In this document: one piece after another, positions 6,486-14,273 of the stretch
How positions within the stretch are numbered: the first letter of the stretch is position 1
How the letters are laid out: each line of letters begins with the position of its first letter
NCBI GenBank assembly: GCA_036389105.1
Contig: DASVQK010000056.1
Location: 1-14,273 of the forward strand
Direction: 5' to 3'
DNA length: 14,273 nt
From: AC-37 sp036389105
GTDB lineage: Bacteria; Actinomycetota; Thermoleophilia; Solirubrobacterales; Thermoleophilaceae
The notes under the pieces: model-generated
Seen by the model: only the letters and a program-made list of their open reading frames with translations
The model's database searches: none
Told to the model about the DNA's origin: nothing
Position numbers and translations under genes: made by a program

Positions 6486-7492
6486 AACCCCTGCGGCACG
6501 GACAGGTCCGCGAACACGCGCAGCGCGAAGCGGTCCGTCATGCCGGCGACGTAGTCCACCACCCGCTCGGCGTCGCTCGCATCCGGCACCACCGGGGGCG
6601 GCGGCGACTCCGCGTAGTGGGCGAACAGCGCCCGCAGCATGCGCTCGATGCGCGGCAGCTCGCGCTGCGCGCCCGGCCCGAGGTAGACGTGCTCGAACAT
6701 GAACGACCGCAGCGCGTCCATCGCCACCGCCGCGTGCTCGGACTGGACGATGTCCCCCTCCGCGGCCGCGCGCTCCACCAGGTCGCGCACCAGCGTGTCG
6801 ATGCGCCGCGAGCCCGTGTCGCCCAGGGCGTCGATGGCCTCCCGGGGGAGGGCGTCGCGGTCCAGCACGCCCGCGCGGACCGCGTCGTCGATGTCGTGGT
6901 TGATGTAGGCCACGCGGTCCACGATCCGCACGATGCGCGCCTCGAGCGTGCCCGGCAGGTCGGGGCCGGTGTGGTGGAGGATGCCGTCGCGCACCTGCTC
7001 GGTCAGGTTCAGGCCGGCGCCGTCGCGCTCCAGCCGCTCGACCACGCGCAGCGAGTGGTGGTTGTGGCGGAAGCGCAGCCCGAAGCGCTCCTGGAGGCAG
7101 GCGTCGAGCACGTTCTCGCCGATGTGCCCGAAGGGCGGGTGGCCCAGGTCGTGGCCGAGCGCGATCGCCTCGGTCAGGTCCTCGTTGAGCCCCAGCGCCC
7201 GCGCCACCGTGCGCGCGATGCCGGCGGCCTCGAGCGTATGGGTGAGCCGGGTGCGGTAGTGGTCGCCCTCCGGGGCGATGAAAACCTGCGTCTTGTGCTT
7301 GAGGCGCCGGAACGCCTTCGAGTGCACGATCCGGTCGCGGTCGCGCTGGAACGGCGTGCGCAGCGGCGAGTCCTCCTCGGGCTTGGCGCGGCGGGCGGGA
7401 TACGAGCGCGCGGCGGGGGGCGAGAGCCACTCGTGCTCCCAGGCGCGCACGCGCTCGTGGAACGACTCGGCGTGCGGGGCGACCGTCGGCAC
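6482..7492 (-). CDS. dgt: dGTPase-like deoxynucleoside triphosphohydrolase (HD domain)
   Basis: A cytoplasmic HD-superfamily enzyme predicted to hydrolyse dGTP or other dNTPs to the nucleoside and triphosphate. The HD metal site is visible: H85 (TRLTH), H114-D115 (ALGHDLGHPPFGH) and D200 (INHDIDD). The N-terminal segment SPLRTPFQRDRDRIVHSKAF is typical of the family. The 336-residue length fits the shorter, type 2 bacterial branch. The GTG at 7492 is the only usual start codon between the upstream stop (7530) and the conserved N-terminus; the Shine-Dalgarno sequence is weak. Its stop overlaps the start of the following lipoprotein. A dgt gene close to dnaG is a common arrangement in Actinobacteria. 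Substrate specificity cannot be read from the sequence. Confidence 0.94.
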   Translation of the reverse strand: MPTVAPHAESFHERVRAWEHEWLSPPAARSYPARRAKPEEDSPLRTPFQRDRDRIVHSKAFRRLKHKTQVFIAPEGDHYRTRLTHTLEAAGIARTVARALGLNEDLTEAIALGHDLGHPPFGHIGENVLDACLQERFGLRFRHNHHSLRVVERLERDGAGLNLTEQVRDGILHHTGPDLPGTLEARIVRIVDRVAYINHDIDDAVRAGVLDRDALPREAIDALGDTGSRRIDTLVRDLVERAAAEGDIVQSEHAAVAMDALRSFMFEHVYLGPGAQRELPRIERMLRALFAHYAESPPPPVVPDASDAERVVDYVAGMTDRFALRVFADLSVPQGF

Positions 7493-7529
7493 GACCGCGA
7501 TTGTTCCAGCCGAGGCGGCGTCGAGCGCG

Positions 7530-7880
7530 TCAGCCGGGGGGCGCCGTCGACTCGAAGGCGGCGGCCCGGTTGTACATCTCGTAGAGCAGGAAGTGCGCGG
7601 CGAAGCGATTGCGACAGACGTTCTGGAACAGCTTGTAGGCGCGATCGTCCGGCAGCGTCGCGCCATGGCCGCCGACGGCGGTCGGGCCCCCGACCGCCCT
7701 GGTCAGCGCCCGGACGGTGGCGATCCGGCGGTCGCGCTCGAGCGCGCGCCACTGGATGCAGTTGGCGGACTGGAGCGACGGGAGCGGACGCGCCGGCCGG
7801 TCGTGGGAGCCCGGGCCCCCGCACCCCGCGGCCAGGACGGCGAGGGCCGCTAGGGCCGCCGGCCGCGGAACGGCGCGCAC
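7530..7880 (-). CDS. Small predicted lipoprotein, 116 aa
   Basis: I do not recognise a named family. The protein has a short signal peptide with lipobox VLAAGC (C20), a Pro/Ser-rich spacer, and a compact helical domain of about 70 residues (40-108). Two cysteines, C41 (NCIQW) and C89 (QNVCRNRF), probably form a disulfide across the domain; FLLYEMYNRAAAF (97-109) closes it. The GTG start at 7880 overlaps the end of the beta-helix gene by 31 bases, and no later in-frame start keeps the signal peptide. It is separated from dgt by 37 bases. It is an exported protein of unknown role and a plausible client of the DsbA/VKOR pair encoded downstream. Confidence 0.75.
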   Translation of the reverse strand: MRAVPRPAALAALAVLAAGCGGPGSHDRPARPLPSLQSANCIQWRALERDRRIATVRALTRAVGGPTAVGGHGATLPDDRAYKLFQNVCRNRFAAHFLLYEMYNRAAAFESTAPPG

Positions 7881-9739
7881 GACAGCACGTTTCCCGGCAG
7901 GAGGTCGCAGAACGGCGTGACGCTGGCCGCGGCCGCCAACTGGGCCGATGAGGCGGCCGCCTGCTGCGACTGACCGGACCCGTCAGGCGGCGGCGGGGTG
8001 ACGAACCACGGGCAGATGTCGGCGTTGTACTGGTCGTTCAGGATCGAGCCCGCGCAGCCGCCCAGCTCCGGGCTCTTCGTGGCGTATGTCGCCCCGCTGC
8101 TGACGTTGTCGCAGTCGGACGGCAGGATCGGCGGGGGCGGATCGGACGTGGCCCCGTCCTCCGTCCCGTCGGACCCGGTGTTGTGGTACCAGCAGTCGTC
8201 CTCGTTGCTCGGGTGGTTGTCCCACCACATGTCCACGCCGTTGGGCTTTCGCTGACCGTTCGGGGTCCTGCCGAACACGTTGTCGTGGAAGCGGTTGCGG
8301 TGCGACGTGGACTCGGCGCTGTCGTACTTGTCCGACACCTGGTCGGGCACGGCGATGAGCATCGTGCCGCGGCGCCAGTTGTCCCAAATGCGGTTGCCGC
8401 GCACCTGGTTGGCGTTGCCGCCGGCGATCAGCAGCCCGGTGCCCACCGGCAGCGGGATGTCGGGGTGCACGTCGGAGCCCTCGGTGTAGACGTTGCGGTT
8501 GTTCGAGTAGATCCGGTTGTTCTCGAACACGGCCGACTTCTGCGGGTAGCCCGGATGGCCGCCGGCGTAGAACGAGTCGGTGGTGATGCCGGTGGCGTTG
8601 TCGTAGAAGTCGTTGTCGATCACGTGCGTGGCGTTGCCCATCGTGCCCGAGTAGCCGAGCGCGTTGTGGTGCAGGTCGCACCTGGTGATCGTCTGGTTGA
8701 GCCGGGGCGACTTCTCGATCCGCCGCTCGCCGGTGTCGGGCGCGCCGCCGGGGTAGACCGCGGAGTCGCCGGCGCCGATGCCGTCGCAGCGCTGGGTGAG
8801 CCCGTGGTCGGAGGCGAACGTGAGCGAGCCGTACTGGCCCGGATAGACGAACTTGATGTCCTCCGAGTCGTAGCCGTCGGTCTCCATGATGTAGAGCGTG
8901 TGCTCCGCCGAGTGCCTGAGGGTCACGCGGCGGATCACGAAGCCGTCGGCGCGGTCCGCGCGGATGCCCACGTCCTTCTTGGAGCCGACGCCGCTCGGGC
9001 CCGCGGTCTTGGTCGGGTCGCCGCCCTCGATGATCACCGCGTTCGGGTCGGGCACCGAGCCCTCCATCTGGAGGTTGCAGCGGATGCACGGCCCCGTGTT
9101 GGGGATTCCGAACCGGTTGTCCTGCGCCGGCGGGTCCTCGCCCGGCCCCAGCGCGCGCCCCAGCACCATGATCAGGCTCTGGTCGTTGGGGCAGTAGAAG
9201 TGGTAGGCGTAGGTCACGCCGACACCGCCGTGGTCGCCGTCGGCCTTGTACTTCTCGCACTTGGGGTCGTTGGTGGGCGCCGCGCGCGAGGTCGGCTCGG
9301 TGTACAGGCCCGGCATGATCACCACGCGGTCGTTGTTGCCCGACGCCGTGACAGCCGGCTGGATCTCGCTGAACTTGCAGCGCTTGAAGAACGCGCGGTT
9401 CATCTTGCGGAACTGCTTGGCCTTGCGTTTGGAGATCTTGACCTTGGGCTGCGACGGGCGAATCGTGTAGCCCCTCTTGCGCGCGCCCGCGATCGACTTG
9501 AGGGCCGCCTTGAGCGAGCCCTTCTGGCAGACCACGCGCGTCTTGCTGGTCTTGCTCTTCCTCATCGCGGACGACAGCGATCGCACGTGCGGCACGGCGC
9601 CGCCGGCGGCCGGGGTCACACCGGTGTCCGGCGCCGGGTCCGGCCAGTAGGCGGTGCGCTCGACGTGCGCCCACGCCACGGCCCCGGAGGACAGAGCGGC
9701 GACGGCCAGCACGAACAGCGCGGTGAGCACCCTGCGCAT
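7850..9739 (-). CDS. Exported right-handed parallel beta-helix protein, Cys-rich
   Basis: A 629-residue secreted protein with a signal peptide (1-24, site AWA|H). After a basic Lys/Arg-rich N-terminal region it shows irregular repeats of the parallel beta-helix (PbH1) type, such as IDNDFYDNATG, FENNRIYSNNRNVY, VRGNRIWDNW and HRNRFHDNVFG. These are seen in pectate-lyase-like, NosD-like and surface carbohydrate-binding proteins. It has 14 cysteines, an even number consistent with extracellular disulfides, including PCIRC (a C-x-x-C). The C-terminus has a Pro-rich stretch and an Ala/Gln linker before a last CDLLPGNVLSC segment. The ATG at 9739 has an AGGATGG Shine-Dalgarno sequence. It follows ppdK by 27 bases. 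Substrate unknown; no catalytic site is assigned. Confidence 0.88.
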   Translation of the reverse strand: MRRVLTALFVLAVAALSSGAVAWAHVERTAYWPDPAPDTGVTPAAGGAVPHVRSLSSAMRKSKTSKTRVVCQKGSLKAALKSIAGARKRGYTIRPSQPKVKISKRKAKQFRKMNRAFFKRCKFSEIQPAVTASGNNDRVVIMPGLYTEPTSRAAPTNDPKCEKYKADGDHGGVGVTYAYHFYCPNDQSLIMVLGRALGPGEDPPAQDNRFGIPNTGPCIRCNLQMEGSVPDPNAVIIEGGDPTKTAGPSGVGSKKDVGIRADRADGFVIRRVTLRHSAEHTLYIMETDGYDSEDIKFVYPGQYGSLTFASDHGLTQRCDGIGAGDSAVYPGGAPDTGERRIEKSPRLNQTITRCDLHHNALGYSGTMGNATHVIDNDFYDNATGITTDSFYAGGHPGYPQKSAVFENNRIYSNNRNVYTEGSDVHPDIPLPVGTGLLIAGGNANQVRGNRIWDNWRRGTMLIAVPDQVSDKYDSAESTSHRNRFHDNVFGRTPNGQRKPNGVDMWWDNHPSNEDDCWYHNTGSDGTEDGATSDPPPPILPSDCDNVSSGATYATKSPELGGCAGSILNDQYNADICPWFVTPPPPDGSGQSQQAAASSAQLAAAASVTPFCDLLPGNVLSCAPFRGRRP

Positions 9740-9743
9740 GGGA

Positions 9744-9750
9744 CCATCCT
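9744..9750 (-). promoter_or_regulatory. Shine-Dalgarno sequence of the beta-helix gene
   Basis: The minus strand reads AGGATGG, with the AGGA core 7 bases before the ATG at 9739. It supports that start and independent translation of the gene after ppdK. Confidence 0.6.
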
Positions 9751-9766
9751 AGGCGAGTCGGGCGAC

Positions 9767-12415
<2,649 letters not shown>

Positions 12416-12424
12416 GGCCGGGCG

Positions 12425-12430
12425 ATTGTA
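12425..12430 (-). promoter_or_regulatory. Candidate -10 element for ppdK (leaderless)
   Basis: The minus strand reads TACAAT in the short recO-ppdK gap, five of six matches to TATAAT. Nine bases separate it from the GTG start, so initiation about 7 bases downstream would leave a leader of only a few bases. A weak -35-like CTGAGC lies 17 bases upstream, overlapping the recO stop. The gene lacks a Shine-Dalgarno sequence, which fits leaderless translation. Confidence 0.5.
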
Positions 12431-12449
12431 CGGGCCGGCTGGGTGGCGC

Positions 12450-13166
12450 TCAGGCCACGCGCCGCAGCCTGACGTGGGCGTGATGCTCCAGGGTCTCCGC
12501 GATCGCGCGGTCGGCCTGCGCCAGGGCGCGTTCGGGCGCGCGGGGGAACTCGGCAAGCGGGCGGCCCAGCGCCTCCACGAGGAACGAGTGCGCCTCGGCG
12601 TCGAGCGGGAAGGAGCCGGCCTCGCAGCCCGGACAGACCACGCCTCCCGCGCTGGCCGAGAACGCGCCCAGGTGCTCACGCTCGCCGCACGACGCGCAGC
12701 CGGCCAGCTCGGGTGAGAAGCCCGCGGCCAGCAGCAGCTTGATCCGGAACGCCAGCGCCTGCGCGCGCGAGGACGCCTCCGGATCGCGGTCGAGCAGGCG
12801 CAGCTCGCGGCTGAGCAGGTTGTAGGCGGCGGGGTTGGGCTCCTGGGAGTCGAGCAGCCGCAGCACGGCGTCGCACGCCTGGGTGGCGCGATCGAGCGCC
12901 TCGCCGCGCTCGCGCAGCGAGGCGTGCGCGTCGACGGTCTCCGCCGAGGTGATCGTGCACAGCTCGCCGCGGCCCTCGTGGGCGATCAGCTGGACGCGGA
13001 AGAACGGCTCGAGCCGGCCGCCGAAGCGCGACTTGACCCGGCGCACCCCCTTGGCGATGGCGTTTGTGCGGCCGCGCTCCCGGCTATAGAGGTGGAGGAT
13101 GCGGTCGGCCTCGCCGTAGCGGATCGATCGCAGCACGATCGCCTCTGTCCTGAACGCGGGCGGCAC
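12450..13166 (-). CDS. recO: DNA repair protein RecO
   Basis: Recombination mediator that acts with RecR to load RecA onto SSB-coated DNA and anneal strands in the RecF pathway. The 238-residue length is normal. The N-terminal OB-fold begins with FRTEAIVLRSIRYGEADRIL and includes RGRTNAIAKGVRRVKSRFGG. The helical C-terminal part has a four-cysteine zinc site, C157-x2-C160 and C178-x2-C181, with FRIKLLLAAGFSPEL just before it, typical of actinobacterial RecO. The GTG at 13166 is the only suitable start; an AGG lies very close to it. The gene is divergent from the glutaredoxin gene with only 19 bases between the starts. Confidence 0.96.
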   Translation of the reverse strand: MPPAFRTEAIVLRSIRYGEADRILHLYSRERGRTNAIAKGVRRVKSRFGGRLEPFFRVQLIAHEGRGELCTITSAETVDAHASLRERGEALDRATQACDAVLRLLDSQEPNPAAYNLLSRELRLLDRDPEASSRAQALAFRIKLLLAAGFSPELAGCASCGEREHLGAFSASAGGVVCPGCEAGSFPLDAEAHSFLVEALGRPLAEFPRAPERALAQADRAIAETLEHHAHVRLRRVA

Positions 13167-13170
13167 TACC

Positions 13171-13176
13171 TACACT
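13171..13176 (+). promoter_or_regulatory. Candidate -10 element for the glutaredoxin gene
   Basis: TACACT (fits TAnnnT) lies 9 bases before the glutaredoxin ATG, the same spacing as the TACAAT before ppdK. There is no Shine-Dalgarno sequence, so the mRNA may be leaderless. No clear -35 is visible. The element overlaps the 5' untranslated region of the divergent recO. Confidence 0.35.
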
Positions 13177-13185
13177 TTTTCGCAG

Positions 13186-13452
13186 ATGGCGGACGCCAAT
13201 CGGGTAACCCTCTACACCACCGATCCCTGCGGCTTCTGCCGCCAGGCCAAGGCCCTGTTGAAGAGCCGCGGGGTGGACTACGACGAGGTCAACCTGGCGA
13301 AGGACCCGTCGGGGCGCGCGGACCTGGTCGCGCGCACGGGGCAGATGACCTTCCCGCAGATCCTGATCGGCGAGCGCTCGATCGGCGGCTTCCGCGAGCT
13401 GCTGGAGGCCGACCGGGCCGGGATGCTGGAGAGCCTGCTGGAGGCGGCTTAG
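13186..13452 (+). CDS. Glutaredoxin-family protein
   Basis: A small cytoplasmic thioredoxin-fold protein of 88 residues. The active site is CGFC (C15, C18) in TTDPCGFCRQAKALL. The cis-proline motif TFPQI (about residues 55-59) and the IGGF turn (66-69) complete the glutathione- or mycothiol-binding site typical of the GrxC/mycoredoxin/NrdH group. CGFC differs from the usual CPYC of glutaredoxins, so the physiological thiol partner is uncertain. It is the only gene on the plus strand. It is divergent from recO (19-base gap) and convergent with the exported-protein gene, their stop codons overlapping (TAG on plus, TAA on minus). Confidence 0.93.
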   Translation: MADANRVTLYTTDPCGFCRQAKALLKSRGVDYDEVNLAKDPSGRADLVARTGQMTFPQILIGERSIGGFRELLEADRAGMLESLLEAA

Positions 13453-13994
13453 CGCAGCTTGTTGGTGTAGGTGCCGTCCTGCACGTCCGGGAGGCGGTCG
13501 AACGCGACCGTCGTGCCGCCCTTCGGGCCCCACATGAAGAACGACCAGCGGTAGCTCTTCGGCTTGCCGATCGTCTTCCGGCTGAAGCTGTAGCGCAGCG
13601 TGCTGGCGGAGGTGCGCACGACCTTCGCCGAGCCGATGCGGCGGGTGGTCCCGCACTTGAACACGCCGATCTTCGATCCCATCTTGCCGACGTAGAAGTC
13701 GCACTCGGAGCGCGCGTTCGGGTAGGTCGGTGAGTCGACCCAGAGGGTCGGCAGGATCCCCTTGCCCTTGGGGTCGGCGGCGCGCCCGGCGACGGTCACG
13801 GTCTGGACGGCCTGGCCGCGCTTGGCGGTGCCGGAGGTGACGCTGAGGAGGTCCAGATCGGCCCGCGAGCCGCTGTCGGGCTCGAACGCGAGGTCGCCGG
13901 CGGGGTCGCGCTTGGTGTCGGCCTGGCCCAGGCCGGGGGCGCTGAGCACGAGCAGGGTCACCAGGACCGTCATGAGGGCTCCCGCGCGTCTCAT
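13449..13994 (-). CDS. Exported protein of unknown function, 181 aa
   Basis: I do not recognise a named family. The product has a signal peptide (1 to about 25, probable site GQA|D) and a beta-rich mature domain of about 155 residues. The mature part opens with DTKRDPAGD and SRADLDLLSV, a pattern seen at the start of some actinobacterial secreted beta-sandwich proteins with acidic, possibly calcium-binding, N-termini. Two cysteines, C98 (SECDFY) and C114 (FKCGTT), probably form a disulfide. The ATG at 13994 has no Shine-Dalgarno sequence; a TAAAAG lies 6 bases upstream. Its stop overlaps the stop of the convergent glutaredoxin gene and no terminator is visible between them. Confidence 0.82.
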   Translation of the reverse strand: MRRAGALMTVLVTLLVLSAPGLGQADTKRDPAGDLAFEPDSGSRADLDLLSVTSGTAKRGQAVQTVTVAGRAADPKGKGILPTLWVDSPTYPNARSECDFYVGKMGSKIGVFKCGTTRRIGSAKVVRTSASTLRYSFSRKTIGKPKSYRWSFFMWGPKGGTTVAFDRLPDVQDGTYTNKLR

Positions 13995-14000
13995 GTTCGG

Positions 14001-14006
14001 CTTTTA
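14001..14006 (-). promoter_or_regulatory. Possible -10 element upstream of the 181-aa exported protein
   Basis: The minus strand reads TAAAAG, 6 bases before the ATG at 13994 and four of six matches to TATAAT. With no Shine-Dalgarno sequence visible, a leaderless transcript is possible. The surrounding AT-rich patch (about 13996-14013) stands out from its GC-rich surroundings, which supports a promoter somewhere here. Confidence 0.35.
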
Positions 14007-14025
14007 CCCATTTAGAGGGAGGGCT

Positions 14026-14045
14026 TGTGTGACGCTGACTACACA
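14026..14045. promoter_or_regulatory. Inverted repeat TGTGT-N10-ACACA, possible operator
   Basis: A 20-base element with perfect 5-base arms lies about 31 bases upstream of the 181-aa gene start, close to where a -35 would be. The half-site spacing resembles CRP/FNR-type or GntR-type operators, but the arms are short and nothing ties it to a specific regulator. Confidence 0.3.
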
Positions 14046-14060
14046 GGCGGGCCCCATTCC

Positions 14061-14076
14061 CCCCCAACCGTGGGGG
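14061..14076 (-). terminator. GC hairpin just after the mutM stop, possible weak terminator
   Basis: Five C, a six-base loop and five G form a short hairpin immediately after the mutM stop codon at 14077-14079. No T-tract follows in the minus direction, so intrinsic termination would be weak. It is the only terminator-like structure between mutM and the next gene. Confidence 0.35.
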
Positions 14077-14273
14077 TCAGCTGCGTAACCTGGCGCGTGG
14101 GCGCGGCTGACAGCGCTCGCACACGTACGTGCCGCGACCCGCCGCGCGCAGCTTCCGGATCGCGCGGCCGCAGCGCGGGCACGGCTCGCCCTCGCGCAGG
14201 TGGACCAGGAAGCGGTCCTGGAACGAGCCGCGCGCCCCGTCGGGGTGGCGGAAGTCGTCGATCGAGGCGCCGC
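14077..14273 (-). CDS. mutM: Formamidopyrimidine-DNA glycosylase, C-terminal end (partial)
   Basis: Only the last 65 residues are in the window; the N-terminus lies past the right edge. They contain the family's helix-two-turn-helix end and C-terminal zinc finger, CPRC-x16-CERCQ, with the conserved GRGTYVC stretch whose arginine contacts DNA in Fpg/Nei enzymes. The preceding GSFQDRFLVHLREGEPCP is also typical of bacterial Fpg rather than Nei. The enzyme removes 8-oxoguanine and formamidopyrimidines from oxidised DNA. The tail after the zinc finger is short and basic (RPRARLRS). The catalytic N-terminal proline cannot be checked here. Confidence 0.93.
   Translation of the reverse strand, partial: GASIDDFRHPDGARGSFQDRFLVHLREGEPCPRCGRAIRKLRAAGRGTYVCERCQPRPRARLRS

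Noticed and set aside
5868..7430. 520-codon frame fusing the dgt region to the lipoprotein
   Set aside because: The first two thirds are an out-of-frame reading of dgt; only the part from about 6485 looks like protein.
6617..7951. 444-codon plus-strand open frame opposite dgt
   Set aside because: Antisense of the HD-domain gene; Arg/Val/His-rich composition only.

Overview
The window comes from a very GC-rich actinobacterial chromosome. Thermoleophilia (Solirubrobacter/Conexibacter-like) is my best guess. I base this on the GC bias, the many GTG starts, and several exported proteins that resemble families I associate with that class. This placement is inference; no rRNA or other decisive marker is present.

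Coding is extremely dense. Sixteen genes fill the window, and the largest gene-free stretch is about 82 bases (13995-14076). Fifteen genes are on the minus strand; only a glutaredoxin (13186-13452) is on the plus strand. There are no tRNA or rRNA genes, CRISPR arrays, insertion sequences or phage genes.

Reading in the minus direction, from the right edge: the C-terminal zinc finger of mutM (cut by the right edge), then a small exported protein. After the opposed glutaredoxin come recO, ppdK (pyruvate, phosphate dikinase), an exported Cys-rich beta-helix protein, a small lipoprotein, a dGTPase-like HD phosphohydrolase and a second lipoprotein. A run of envelope genes follows: an exported protein with a Gly10 linker and a C-terminal membrane anchor, a 4-TM protein, a cupredoxin-like anchored protein, a roughly 10-TM protein resembling 'fenitrothion hydrolase'-type sequences, a 51-residue single-TM protein, a DsbA-like oxidoreductase and a VKOR. 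The run ends in dnaG, whose C-terminus is cut by the left edge.

The housekeeping backbone (recO, ppdK, dgt, dnaG) handles replication, repair and nucleotide or central metabolism, and envelope genes are interleaved with it. DsbA and VKOR should form a disulfide-generating pair: VKOR reoxidises DsbA using quinone. Likely clients include the exported proteins encoded nearby, several of which carry paired cysteines. The 10-TM protein, the cupredoxin-like protein and the small TM proteins are bound together by GTGA stop/start overlaps and look like one membrane complex of unknown function. Its histidines hint at a metal or haem. This cassette is the best candidate in the window for an undescribed system.

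Translation signals are mostly 4-base overlaps (ATGA, GTGA and apparently one CTGA) or short gaps. A few genes without a Shine-Dalgarno sequence have a TAnnnT -10-like hexamer 6-9 bases before the start codon, which suggests leaderless mRNAs.
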